64,000 nt of DNA. It comes from an uncultured Flavobacteriales bacterium. Lineage in GTDB: Bacteria; Bacteroidota; Bacteroidia; Flavobacteriales; Schleiferiaceae. Shown here in pieces: positions 40,306 to 48,408 of the stretch (positions within the stretch are counted from its first letter, which is position 1; each line of letters starts with the position of its first letter). Where the stretch lies: assembly GCA_913055685.1 (NCBI GenBank), contig CAJXKC010000002.1, positions 1 through 64,000 on the forward strand, given 5' to 3'. The notes under the pieces are model-generated. The model ran no database searches. It saw nothing but the letters and a program-made list of their open reading frames with translations, and was not told the DNA's origin. The position numbers were made by a program, and so were the translations under genes.

Positions 40306-40878
40306 ATGATTTTACCCATTGTGGCTTATGGAGATCCGGTTCTTCGCAAAGAAGGAGAGGATATTGAGAAGGATTACCCCGAATTGGACAAGTTGATTGC
40401 CGATATGTGGGAAACCATGTACAATGCTCATGGTGTAGGTTTAGCCGCTCCTCAGATAGGTAAAGCAATTCGACTTTTCTTAGTAGACACCAGTGGTTTT
40501 GTAGAAGAGGGTGAAGAAGATGAAGAAGGCCTCAAAGATTTTAAGAAGGTATTTATCAATGCCGAGATCATCGAGGAAGATGGTAATGAATTTGTGTTTA
40601 ATGAAGGCTGTTTAAGTATTCCTGATGTTCGAGGAGATGTAGATCGTCCCGAAAGGATTCGCATCCGCTATCGCGATGAAAACTGGCAAGAGCACGAAGA
40701 GGTTTATACTGGTTTAAAAGCGCGGGTTATACAGCACGAGTACGATCATATAGACGGTATTTTATTTACCGATTACTTAAGTCCCCTGCGTAAGAATATG
40801 CTGAAAAAGAAATTGAATCAAATTTCGAAAGGGCAAGTAAAGGTTTCCTACCGCATGAAATTTCCCTTTGCCAAATGA
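40306..40878 (+). CDS. def: Peptide deformylase
   Basis: This 190-residue metalloenzyme removes the formyl group from new proteins. All three family motifs are present: GVGLAAPQIG, EGCLSIP (metal Cys) and QHEYDHIDG (two metal His and the catalytic Glu). A short acidic insert (EEGEEDEEGLKD) lies between the first and second motifs, as in many Bacteroidota. The stop overlaps the next start by four bases, so it is translationally coupled to the small lipoprotein gene. Confidence 0.96.
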   Translation: MILPIVAYGDPVLRKEGEDIEKDYPELDKLIADMWETMYNAHGVGLAAPQIGKAIRLFLVDTSGFVEEGEEDEEGLKDFKKVFINAEIIEEDGNEFVFNEGCLSIPDVRGDVDRPERIRIRYRDENWQEHEEVYTGLKARVIQHEYDHIDGILFTDYLSPLRKNMLKKKLNQISKGQVKVSYRMKFPFAK

Positions 40879-41399
40879 GAAAGTGGTCTAGCTTATTAAT
40901 GGGCCTATTATTAATCCAAGCCTGCAATAATAGCCCGGTTCAAGAAAACCCCTTGAATGAAATTCACGCCTTGGAAGATAAGATGCGGGCTTTGGATTAT
41001 CTAGATACCAGCCTTGCGGCGGATATGGCCGTGGCTTATTCTAGTTTTATTGAAGAAGAGGGAAATGACTCTTTAAAGCCATATTATCATTATAAACTAG
41101 CCGAATTATACCGCCACTGGCCCGGTATGGAAGTCGAGGCCATTCAAACCTTCCACGAGGTCGAGGAAACTTATACCTATCATGAAGTAGCTCCTCGGGC
41201 TATTCTAAGCTTGGGATTGTTTTACGAGGAAATGGCTCAGAAGGACCGAGCGGTAGCGGCTTATCAGGAATTTATTGATCGCTTCCCTAGTCACGAATTG
41301 GCTGGCCAAGCAAGAAGCCTGCAAGAAATGTTACTTAACGAACAAGTGACCGATATTCAGCGGGTACAAGAATGGAAAAAAAACTCTGTAAATAAATAA
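40875..41399 (+). CDS. TPR-like lipoprotein
   Basis: This is a 174-residue predicted lipoprotein (lipobox LLIQAC, Cys at about residue 17). The helical body has tetratricopeptide-like pairs: YHYKLAELYRHW, EAIQTFHEVEET, RAILSLGLFYEEMAQKDRAVAAYQEFI. It resembles BamD/YbgF-type scaffolds but is shorter, and I cannot assign it. The four-base overlap with def and the one-base gap to the DUF5606 gene place it in the same operon. Confidence 0.8.
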   Translation: MRKWSSLLMGLLLIQACNNSPVQENPLNEIHALEDKMRALDYLDTSLAADMAVAYSSFIEEEGNDSLKPYYHYKLAELYRHWPGMEVEAIQTFHEVEETYTYHEVAPRAILSLGLFYEEMAQKDRAVAAYQEFIDRFPSHELAGQARSLQEMLLNEQVTDIQRVQEWKKNSVNK

Positions 41400-41400
41400 G

Positions 41401-41826
41401 ATGAAATTAGACGATATTCTATCAATTGGCGGAAAGCCAGGTCTTTATAAATTGGTAAAAGCTACTCGCCAGGGAGTGCTAGTGGAAAGCCTTTTAGATC
41501 AAAAGCGTATGCCCGTATCTCAGCGAGCAGACGTATCCGCCCTGAGCGATATTGCCATTTATACCTATAGTGAAGAATTGCCTTTAGGGGAAGTTTTCCA
41601 AAAGCTTTACGATAAAACGGAAGGTGCAAAGGCCATTGATGCTAAAAAAGCGAGCAATGATGAATTAAAAGAATTCATGGAAAGCTTTTTACCCGATTAT
41701 GATCAAGAGCGTGTTTATACCTCGCATCTAAAGAAACTTTTTTCTTGGTATAATTTACTTCATGATAGTGGTTTGCTAAATCGCTCCGAAGAAACCGCGG
41801 AGGAAGAGTCCAAAGAAGAAGCATAA
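41401..41826 (+). CDS. DUF5606 protein
   Basis: This 141-residue cytosolic protein starts MKLDDILSIGGKPGLYKLV, followed by GVLVESLLDQKRMPV and AIYTYSEELPLGEVFQKLYD. This is the DUF5606 pattern, a small family largely confined to Bacteroidota and usually placed between def and mazG. The N-terminal part looks SH3-like and the C-terminal tail is acidic. The function is unknown. The gaps to its neighbours are one base on each side, which argues for tight coexpression. Confidence 0.88.
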   Translation: MKLDDILSIGGKPGLYKLVKATRQGVLVESLLDQKRMPVSQRADVSALSDIAIYTYSEELPLGEVFQKLYDKTEGAKAIDAKKASNDELKEFMESFLPDYDQERVYTSHLKKLFSWYNLLHDSGLLNRSEETAEEESKEEA

Positions 41827-41827
41827 T

Positions 41828-42607
41828 ATGGCCCATAGCCGTGCCGAAAAAATGGAAGCCTTCGGGCGTTTGCTGGACATCATGGATGACCTGCGCGCTC
41901 AGTGTCCCTGGGATCGTAAGCAAACGATGGAAAGTCTTCGTCACCTTACAATTGAGGAGACCTATGAACTCGGCGATGCCATTTTGGATAATGACCTTCC
42001 CGAGGTAAAGAAAGAGCTAGGTGACTTACTGCTGCATATGGTTTTTTACGCCAAAATTGGCGAGGAGAAGGAAGCATTTGATGTGGGCGATGTCTTGCAC
42101 GGCATATGCGAAAAGCTTATCCATCGGCATCCTCATATTTATGGAGATGTTGAGGCTAATGATGAGGAAACGGTAAAGGCCAATTGGGAAAAATTAAAGC
42201 TAAAGGAAGGGAAGAAGTCCGTTTTGGAAGGAGTTCCCCGGAGCTTGCCAGCCATGGTTAAAGCCACTCGTATTCAAGAGAAAGCCCGCGGAGCTGGTTT
42301 TGATTGGGACGATGCTTCCCAAGTTTGGCAGAAATTAAGGGAAGAGGTAGTGGAGCTTGAAGCCGAATTAGCGGCCGCCGACACCCAGAAGATTGAGGCT
42401 GAGTTTGGCGATTTATTGTTTTCGATCATTAATCTTTCTCGCTTTTTAAAAGTAGATCCCGAATCAGCTTTGGAGCGCACCAATAAGAAGTTTATCCAGC
42501 GCTTTCAATACATGGAGGAAAAGGTGAAGGAAGCAGGATTGCAGTTAGAGGACTTAAGCCTCGAGGAAATGGATCGCTACTGGGAGGCCGCCAAGGGCCT
42601 AGAATAA
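41828..42607 (+). CDS. mazG: Nucleoside triphosphate pyrophosphohydrolase MazG
   Basis: This 259-residue protein contains two MazG domains. The first has CPWDRKQTMESLRHLTIEETYELGDAI (in parts) and KKELGDLLLHMVFYAKIGEE, with the metal-binding ExxE...ExxD pattern. The second has KLREEVVELEAELA and EAEFGDLLFSIINLSRFL. MazG hydrolyses nucleoside triphosphates to monophosphates and cleans aberrant nucleotides. It is the last gene of the def operon. Length matches E. coli MazG (about 263). Confidence 0.95.
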   Translation: MAHSRAEKMEAFGRLLDIMDDLRAQCPWDRKQTMESLRHLTIEETYELGDAILDNDLPEVKKELGDLLLHMVFYAKIGEEKEAFDVGDVLHGICEKLIHRHPHIYGDVEANDEETVKANWEKLKLKEGKKSVLEGVPRSLPAMVKATRIQEKARGAGFDWDDASQVWQKLREEVVELEAELAAADTQKIEAEFGDLLFSIINLSRFLKVDPESALERTNKKFIQRFQYMEEKVKEAGLQLEDLSLEEMDRYWEAAKGLE

Positions 42608-42675
42608 GCCTAAATTATTTCTGCGTTAATTTTTAGAAAGCATTTTACTGCTCTGCAGATTTGCGCTAATTTCCC

Positions 42676-42699
42676 TGCTTAAGCTAATAGGTTTAAGCA
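42676..42699 (+). promoter_or_regulatory. Inverted repeat overlapping the sixA start codon
   Basis: TGCTTAA (42676-42682) and TTAAGCA (42693-42699) form a perfect seven-base stem around a ten-base loop. The last base is the A of the sixA ATG. In RNA the hairpin would cover the region upstream of the start codon, so it may control translation; as DNA it could be an operator. No perfect -7 box is seen in the 91-base gap. Confidence 0.4.
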
Positions 42700-43190
42700 T
42701 GAAAAAGCTTTATCTGGTTCGCCACGCAAAATCTTCATGGAAGGAGGAGGGTTTAAGTGATTTTGACAGACCCTTAAAAGGTCGCGGGGTTCGCGATGCG
42801 CATAGTACCGGACAATGGTTATTAGAGCAAGGAAATACTGCCGACCTCTTTATCTCGAGTCCGGCCACCCGCGCGATGCACACGGCCCTTATCTTTGCAC
42901 AAGAGTTGCAATACCCCATTAGTAAAATACGCATGGAGTCGGCACTCTACCACGGTAGTCCCATAGATATTTACGAGGCTTTGGAAAAGGTAGATGCATC
43001 GGTAGAATCGGTTTTTCTGTTCGGTCATAACCCAACCATTACTAACTTCGTGAATCAGAGCATCGATCATGTAATTGATAATGTACCGACTACCGGGGTA
43101 GCCTGTTTAAGTTTCGATACCGATTCCTGGGCAGCACTAGGCCAGGAGGCAGAATTGGTATTCTTTGATTATCCAAAACGACGCAAGTAG
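42699..43190 (+). CDS. sixA: Phosphohistidine phosphatase SixA-like
   Basis: This 163-residue histidine phosphatase has the catalytic RHAKSSW with His8, DFDRPLKGRG, SSPATRAMHTA and FLFGHNPTITNF with the second catalytic His. SixA removes phosphate from histidine in phosphorelay and PTS proteins. It overlaps the ppk start by one base (TAGTG), so it is translationally coupled to polyphosphate kinase, an enzyme with a phosphohistidine intermediate. Length fits the family. Confidence 0.9.
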   Translation: MKKLYLVRHAKSSWKEEGLSDFDRPLKGRGVRDAHSTGQWLLEQGNTADLFISSPATRAMHTALIFAQELQYPISKIRMESALYHGSPIDIYEALEKVDASVESVFLFGHNPTITNFVNQSIDHVIDNVPTTGVACLSFDTDSWAALGQEAELVFFDYPKRRK

Positions 43191-45262
43191 TGAATATTCC
43201 AGCCCAAAAGCGGATTATTGCCCGCGATATATCATGGTTAGCCTTTAATGAAAGGGTTTTGCAAGAGGCCATGGACGAAAGCAATCCATTGGTGGAACGC
43301 TTGCGCTTTCTAGGGATTTACTCTTCCAATATGGATGAGTTTTTCCGGGTGCGCTATGCTTCGATGAAACGCTTGGCACAGCTTTCGAATGAGCGCCAAG
43401 AGCGGATGGGGGCGATGCAGCCAACTGAACTCTTAAGAGAGATTTCGGCGAAAGTACAAGAGATGCAAGCGCGCTCTCAGGCGATTAATGACGCCCTAAT
43501 GGAAGAACTTTCGGACTACGATATCGAATTCGTGACAGAAAGGGATCTAACTGCGGGTCAGCGTGACTATGTGCGTAAATTCTTTATCGACAAGGTGAGC
43601 CCGACGGTATTCACCCTTATGGTAGATGAAACCAAAGAGCTGCCGGAATTACGAGAAAAGAGCATTTACCTAGCGATTCGGATGTTTCTTAAGCAAGATC
43701 CTGAGCATCCTAAAATGGCCTTGATTGAAGTGCCTAGTGAGCAGGTGGGGCGATTTGTGTCCTTGCCACGCTATGGTAAGCAGTATATCATGTACCTGGA
43801 GGATTTAATTCGCTATAATCTCGAATACATCCTCTTCATTTATAATATCGACCATATTGAGGCGCATACAGTGAAAATTACACGGGATGCCGAATTGGAT
43901 TTGGACGATGACGTGAGTAAGAGTTTTTTAGAGAAAATGTCCAAGTCGGTTAAAAACCGTCGCACTGGCGATCCGGTACGTTTTGTGTACGATAAGGAAA
44001 TCAACGAGCAAGTGCTACAATTCCTAGTAGATGCTATGGAGCTCGACAGTTTCGACTCCTTAATAGCGGGAGGACGATATCATAATAAGAAGGATTTAAT
44101 CAAGTTTCCCAATTTAGGGGGAGAGGACCTAGAGTTTGAAAAGCTACCGCAGCTTGCCCATCCCGATTTAGATATGGATCGCAGTATTCTGGGGGTGCTG
44201 GATAAGCAAGATATCTTACTCTTCTTGCCCTATCATAACTTTAGTTACATCATTCGCGTTTTACGCGAGGCGGCAATCGACCCTCGGGTTAAATCGATTG
44301 ATATTACCCTTTATCGATTGGCCGATGATTCCCGGATTATTTCGGCTTTGGTTAATGCGGCCAAGAATGGCAAGGAAGTAACGGTGGTAATTGAATTGCA
44401 AGCTCGTTTTGATGAGGCCAATAATATTGGTTGGACCGAAGTCTTGCAGACGGAAGGAGTTAACGTAATCTTCGGAGTGCAAGGCTTAAAGGTGCACAGC
44501 AAGATTTTATTGATTAACCGCGAGGATGAAAGTGGGGTAGAAAAGTTGTATGCATCGGTAGGAACCGGGAATTTCAATGAAAATACCGCTCGTTTTTACA
44601 CCGATTACCATTTGCTTACCGCTGATGAGCGTATTACCAAAGACGTAGCGAGGGTATTTGACTTCCTTCGCAACAATTACAAGATTAAGCGCTATAAGCA
44701 TCTGCTGGTATCGCCGCATTATACCCGTAAGAGCTACATCAAATTAATTGAAAAGGAGATTGAGAATGCGAAAAAAGGCTTGCCTTCTGGTATTCGCATA
44801 AAGATGAACTCCTTGTCGGATGTAAAGCTTATCGATAAACTTTACGAAGCCAGCACCTATGGAGTAAAGATTCAGATGGTGATCCGGGGTATTTGTTCTT
44901 TAGTACCCGGTATGAAGGGGTTTAGTGAAAATATCGAAGCTATTTCTATCTTAGATCGATATTTGGAACACTCGCGATTATTGATTTTTGAAAATGGGGG
45001 TGATCCAAGGTATTTTTTAGGATCGGCCGATTGGATGCCGCGTAACCTCGACTATCGGGTAGAAGTGACTACACCGGTCTACGATGAAAAGGTAAAGCGT
45101 CAGCTTAGAGACCATTTCGATATTATCTGGAAGGACAATGTGAAGAGTCGTTGGCATAATGAAGCCTTAGATAATGAGTACCGCAACATCCGAGGTCCAA
45201 AAATTAGATCGCAATACGCTTTACACGATTATGTGAAAAAGCAATTAAAATTAGGAAAGTGA
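43190..45262 (+). CDS. ppk: Polyphosphate kinase 1
   Basis: This 690-residue enzyme makes polyphosphate from ATP through an autophosphorylated His. It starts at a GTG overlapping the sixA stop. RDISWLAFNERVLQEA is the N-terminal signature, then the middle domain with SPTVFTLMVDE, then DILLFLPYHNFSYIIRVLREAA, GLKVHSKILLI with the catalytic His, TGNFNENTARFYTD, and the C-terminal RLLIFENGG and SADWMPRNLDYRVE. The PLD-like fold motifs are intact. The four-base overlap with ppx couples synthesis and breakdown. Confidence 0.96.
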   Translation: MNIPAQKRIIARDISWLAFNERVLQEAMDESNPLVERLRFLGIYSSNMDEFFRVRYASMKRLAQLSNERQERMGAMQPTELLREISAKVQEMQARSQAINDALMEELSDYDIEFVTERDLTAGQRDYVRKFFIDKVSPTVFTLMVDETKELPELREKSIYLAIRMFLKQDPEHPKMALIEVPSEQVGRFVSLPRYGKQYIMYLEDLIRYNLEYILFIYNIDHIEAHTVKITRDAELDLDDDVSKSFLEKMSKSVKNRRTGDPVRFVYDKEINEQVLQFLVDAMELDSFDSLIAGGRYHNKKDLIKFPNLGGEDLEFEKLPQLAHPDLDMDRSILGVLDKQDILLFLPYHNFSYIIRVLREAAIDPRVKSIDITLYRLADDSRIISALVNAAKNGKEVTVVIELQARFDEANNIGWTEVLQTEGVNVIFGVQGLKVHSKILLINREDESGVEKLYASVGTGNFNENTARFYTDYHLLTADERITKDVARVFDFLRNNYKIKRYKHLLVSPHYTRKSYIKLIEKEIENAKKGLPSGIRIKMNSLSDVKLIDKLYEASTYGVKIQMVIRGICSLVPGMKGFSENIEAISILDRYLEHSRLLIFENGGDPRYFLGSADWMPRNLDYRVEVTTPVYDEKVKRQLRDHFDIIWKDNVKSRWHNEALDNEYRNIRGPKIRSQYALHDYVKKQLKLGK

Positions 45263-46152
45263 AGATTCATAAACTCGCCGGCATAGATATTGGCTCTAAC
45301 TCAGTTCGACTCTTAGTTTCTAACGTTTTAGAAGCGGAAGAAAAGGTTCTTTTCAAAAAGTCTTCTCTCACTCGCTTGCCCATTCGTTTGGGTCCGGATG
45401 CCTTTAGTGCCGATGGTAAAATCACCGATGAAAACCGCAAGCGACTAATCACTGGAATGCGTGCCTACCGTAACGTTATGGAGGTTCATGGCGTTCAAAA
45501 GTATCGGGCTTGTGCCACATCTGCCTTGAGGGAAGCTAAGAACGGCTTGCAGGTGGTGGAGGAAATCTACAAAGAGACGGGAGTAAATATTGAGCTAATC
45601 AGCGGGAAAGAGGAAGCGCGGATGATCTTTAGTTCGGATATGATTGGCGATGTAGCCGATGCTCATGAAAACTTCCTTTACATAGATGTGGGTGGAGGTA
45701 GTACCGAATTAACCTTATTCTCCAAAGGGGAGATTATGGCCAGTCGCTCTTTCAAGATTGGCACCATTCGCCTTCTAAAAGGCATGGTTAAAAGCAGCCG
45801 CTGGGAGGAAATGGAAGAATGGATAAAGGACAAAACCCAGAGCTTGGATGAAATCTTAATGGTGGGATCCGGTGGTAATATTAACCGCACTTTTAAGTTG
45901 AAAGAGAAGAAGCGGGGCGAGACCATGAGTCTAGATACCCTGCGTAAGCTCTATAAGCAATTGAAGGAATTTGATGTGGATCAGCGTATGATTCAGTTCG
46001 ATTTAAACCCCGATCGAAGCGATGTAATTACGCATGCCCTTAAAATCTATACCCGAGCAATGAAGTGGGCAGGGGCGGAGCGTATGATTGTACCTAAGAA
46101 AGGTTTAGCCGACGGCATCGTGCGCTTCTTGTATCGAGAGCATTTCCAATAA
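45259..46152 (+). CDS. ppx: Exopolyphosphatase (Ppx/GppA family)
   Basis: This 297-residue ASKHA-fold phosphatase has AGIDIGSNSVRLLV (phosphate loop), ACATSALREAKNG, ISGKEEARMIF, FLYIDVGGGSTELTLF and SFKIGTIRLLKG, all as expected. It is the short form, without the C-terminal HD-like domain of E. coli Ppx. It hydrolyses polyphosphate ends and may act on pppGpp. The GTG start overlaps the ppk stop by four bases. The gene ends the sixA-ppk-ppx operon; only an AT-rich inverted repeat follows. Confidence 0.93.
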   Translation: MKIHKLAGIDIGSNSVRLLVSNVLEAEEKVLFKKSSLTRLPIRLGPDAFSADGKITDENRKRLITGMRAYRNVMEVHGVQKYRACATSALREAKNGLQVVEEIYKETGVNIELISGKEEARMIFSSDMIGDVADAHENFLYIDVGGGSTELTLFSKGEIMASRSFKIGTIRLLKGMVKSSRWEEMEEWIKDKTQSLDEILMVGSGGNINRTFKLKEKKRGETMSLDTLRKLYKQLKEFDVDQRMIQFDLNPDRSDVITHALKIYTRAMKWAGAERMIVPKKGLADGIVRFLYREHFQ

Positions 46153-46163
46153 TTATATAATAA

Positions 46164-46183
46164 AAAATTATCGGAATAATTTT
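46164..46183. promoter_or_regulatory. Perfect AT-rich inverted repeat upstream of the thioredoxin promoter
   Basis: AAAATTAT (46164-46171) and ATAATTTT (46176-46183) flank CGGA. It ends 20 bases before the -7 box at 46204 and so covers the -33 region. It could be an operator for the thioredoxin gene or a weak terminator of ppx. The lack of a GC-rich stem favours the operator reading. Confidence 0.4.
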
Positions 46184-46203
46184 CTGATAAATGTAATTGA
46201 TGA

Positions 46204-46211
46204 TACATTTG
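46204..46211 (+). promoter_or_regulatory. Thioredoxin gene -7 element
   Basis: TACATTTG matches TAnnTTTG and lies 19 bases before the ATG at 46231. Confidence 0.6.
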
Positions 46212-46230
46212 TCTCATCAAATAGAAAGAC

Positions 46231-46545
46231 ATGGCAGTACAAAACGTAAACGATACAGAATTTAAAGATTTAGTCGCTAACAACTCAAAGGTTGTGGTAA
46301 AGTATTACGCCGATTGGTGTGGTAACTGCAAGTTATTTGCACCTAAATTTCGTCGCGTAAGTAATGAGGAAGAGAATGCCGACATGGTTTTCTTAGATGT
46401 TGATGCGGAGAAAAACCCAGAAGCGCGTAAAATGGCGGGGGTAGATAACCTTCCTTTCCTGGCCGTATTTAAAGACGGCGAATTAGTTGAAGGTAGCGCC
46501 AGTAATAAAGAAGATTATTTACGCTCAATTATGGCGAAGCTATAA
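46231..46545 (+). CDS. Thioredoxin family protein
   Basis: This 104-residue single-domain protein has the redox site WCGNC (Cys30 and Cys33), with Asn-replaced Pro compared with the classical WCGPC, and the cis-Pro loop NLPFLAVFKDGELV. There is no signal peptide, so it is cytosolic. The CGNC site is likely to alter the redox potential, but it remains a dithiol. It has its own promoter and converges on tpx, a likely thioredoxin-dependent peroxidase gene, with a shared terminator. Confidence 0.92.
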   Translation: MAVQNVNDTEFKDLVANNSKVVVKYYADWCGNCKLFAPKFRRVSNEEENADMVFLDVDAEKNPEARKMAGVDNLPFLAVFKDGELVEGSASNKEDYLRSIMAKL

Positions 46546-46573
46546 TAGCGTATTGATAGGGAGATAGAGAAAA

Positions 46574-46600
46574 GGGCAGTCAATTTGACTGCCCTTTTTT
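46574..46600. terminator. Bidirectional terminator between thioredoxin and tpx
   Basis: GGGCAGTC (46574-46581) and GACTGCCC (46587-46594) form a perfect stem with a five-base loop. T residues follow on the plus strand, and A residues precede it, so it can work for both convergent genes. Confidence 0.9.
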
Positions 46601-46610
46601 GTTATTAATA

Positions 46611-47108
46611 TTACAAGGCTTTTAAAGCGGCTTCGTAATTAGGCTCTTGTCCTATTTCAGGAACTTGTTCGGTATAAGCTACCTTTCCTTCCTCGTCAAC
46701 AACTACAATTGCTCTAGAGAATAAGCCGGCCAAAGCACCATCCTTCATGCTTACTTGATAAGCATCACTGAAGGAGCTATTGCGAAACTCAGAGAGATTC
46801 TCCACGCGCTCAATTCCTTCGGCTCCACAGAATCGTTTCATTGCGAAAGGAAGGTCTTTGGAAATATTTAAAACTTTTACGCCTTCTAAGGAGGCAGCTT
46901 CTTCATTGAAGCGACGTACCGAACTAGCACAAACATTGGTATCCACGCTAGGGAAGATGTTTAGTACTAATTTTTGACCGCTGTAATCCTTTAAGCTTTT
47001 CAAGCTAAGATCCGCTGCACTTAGTTGGAAGTCAGGGGCCTGGCTCCCTACTGCTGGAAGTTCGCCTTGTGTTTCTACTGGGTTTCCACCCAAGGTAATT
47101 TTTGCCAT
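46611..47108 (-). CDS. tpx: Thiol peroxidase
   Basis: This 165-residue atypical 2-Cys peroxiredoxin has the peroxidatic Cys60 in PSVDTNVCASSVRRF and the resolving Cys94 in FAMKRFCGAEGI, the Tpx spacing. The N-terminal GNPVETQGELPAVGSQAPDF is the family signature. It reduces hydrogen peroxide and alkyl peroxides using thioredoxin, and a thioredoxin gene converges on it across a shared terminator. Length matches E. coli Tpx (168). Confidence 0.96.
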   Translation of the reverse strand: MAKITLGGNPVETQGELPAVGSQAPDFQLSAADLSLKSLKDYSGQKLVLNIFPSVDTNVCASSVRRFNEEAASLEGVKVLNISKDLPFAMKRFCGAEGIERVENLSEFRNSSFSDAYQVSMKDGALAGLFSRAIVVVDEEGKVAYTEQVPEIGQEPNYEAALKAL

Positions 47109-47153
47109 GGTGTTTAATTTTTGGTAAAGCTATTTAAGCAAGCTCTCATTCTT

Positions 47154-47161
47154 TACATTTG
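47154..47161 (+). promoter_or_regulatory. -7 element for the flavin reductase gene
   Basis: TACATTTG matches TAnnTTTG. It lies 21 bases before the TTG at 47183 and includes the TTG at 47159, which therefore cannot be the real start. Confidence 0.55.
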
Positions 47162-47182
47162 AGCTTCAAATTTTGTTTTCGC

Positions 47183-48325
47183 TTGGTAGAAAAATTCGAT
47201 CTAATTGTTGCAGGAGCAGGTCCGGCTGGGGCGAGTGCGGTGTTAGCCGCAAAAGGTGCTGGCTTAAAAATCGCCTTAATTGATAAGTCAAATTTCCCAC
47301 GCGATAAGGTCTGTGGTGACTTCGTTATGGCTAGAGGTCCTCGATTTATTTCCGAGTATGCGCCTAGTTTGAAGGAGCGATTGGATCAATTCCCCGAGAA
47401 AGCAGTAAATAAAAGCACGGCTATTTACGTAGATGACTTCGATCCGATTATTTGGGAGTGGGTTCAACGTTCAATTACCATTAAGCGGGAAGACTTTGAT
47501 CACATGATTTTAGAGGAGGCTCTGAAAGTAGAAGGAGTCCACTTTTTTCCGGGTGAAACTATAAAAGAGGTGCGAAGAGAAAATGGTCAAGTTTTCGTTC
47601 GTAGCTCCAACCTTGAATTTAAAGCCCCTTTTATTGTTGGGGCAGATGGAGCACATTCGCCTGTGGCAAAAAGTTTAGCCAATTATAAGGTAGATCATAA
47701 CCATTACGGTGGTTCGGTTCGAGCCTATTACTCGGCTTTAACTAATATTTCCAGCGCTACCAATGAGGTATACGTGAGTAAAGATGTGCTGCCAGGCTAT
47801 TTTTGGCTTTTTCCACTATCTGAAACAAGCGCTAACATAGGCTTAGGAATGCATTCGCGACATATTGTGCCGAATAAGGTAAACTTGAAGGAGGTCTTTT
47901 ATCGCTTTATTGAAGAGAGTCCTACTTTACAAAGCAAGATGTCTAGTGCTGAAATGGAGGGCCCACTTAAGGGTTTTGGTCTACCATTTTACAGTAAAAA
48001 ATTTAATTTAAGTGGCGACAATTATATCCTTTGTGGTGATGCGGGCTCTATGATTGACCCAATGAACGGCGAGGGTATTTACCAAGCAATTGTAAGTGGC
48101 TTAGCAGCAGGAGAGTGGTTGAAGGAAAATTTACCCAAAGGGAAAATTGGCGCAAATGCCAGCTTTGCTTATGAGAAAGCTATGCATAAACGTTTTTGGC
48201 CAGAAATGCGAACCAAAGCTTTATTGGTGAAAGGATTTGCTCACCGAAGTAAGCTGATTAGTTCTTTAGCGAGAGTGGGGATTCGTAATCCTTGGATGCT
48301 AAACACGCTAAAGCGAATGATGTAG
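47183..48325 (+). CDS. FAD-dependent geranylgeranyl reductase family protein
   Basis: From the TTG at 47183 this is a 380-residue flavoprotein starting MVEKFDLIVAGAGPAGASA (FAD Rossmann motif right at the N-terminus). It contains KVCGDFVMARG, FIVGADGAHSPVAKSL, YFWLFPLSETSANIGLG and LCGDAGSMIDPMNGEGIYQA, the pattern of the geranylgeranyl reductase/UbiH-like group. Possible roles are saturation of isoprenoid chains or lipid hydroxylation; the substrate is unknown. The start at 47183 is chosen because the promoter box covers the upstream TTG at 47159 and no ATG is available. It converges on dnaK across a bidirectional terminator. Confidence 0.88.
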   Translation: MVEKFDLIVAGAGPAGASAVLAAKGAGLKIALIDKSNFPRDKVCGDFVMARGPRFISEYAPSLKERLDQFPEKAVNKSTAIYVDDFDPIIWEWVQRSITIKREDFDHMILEEALKVEGVHFFPGETIKEVRRENGQVFVRSSNLEFKAPFIVGADGAHSPVAKSLANYKVDHNHYGGSVRAYYSALTNISSATNEVYVSKDVLPGYFWLFPLSETSANIGLGMHSRHIVPNKVNLKEVFYRFIEESPTLQSKMSSAEMEGPLKGFGLPFYSKKFNLSGDNYILCGDAGSMIDPMNGEGIYQAIVSGLAAGEWLKENLPKGKIGANASFAYEKAMHKRFWPEMRTKALLVKGFAHRSKLISSLARVGIRNPWMLNTLKRMM

Positions 48326-48350
48326 AAATCCTTTAGGAATAATTAAAAAT

Positions 48351-48385
48351 AAAAACCCCTACGCTCTTATGAGGTAGGGGTTTTT
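48351..48385. terminator. Bidirectional terminator between the flavin reductase and dnaK
   Basis: AAAAACCCCTAC (48351-48362) pairs with GTAGGGGTTTTT (48374-48385) around an 11-base loop. The A- and T-runs make it work in both directions. Confidence 0.93.
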
Positions 48386-48408
48386 AAAACAATCAATCTA
48401 TACGAAGA

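Noticed and set aside
47159-47182. TTG at 47159 as start of the flavin reductase gene
   Set aside because: It lies within the -7 promoter box at 47154-47161, so it would not be in the transcript. The TTG at 47183 places the FAD motif at the expected distance from the N-terminus.
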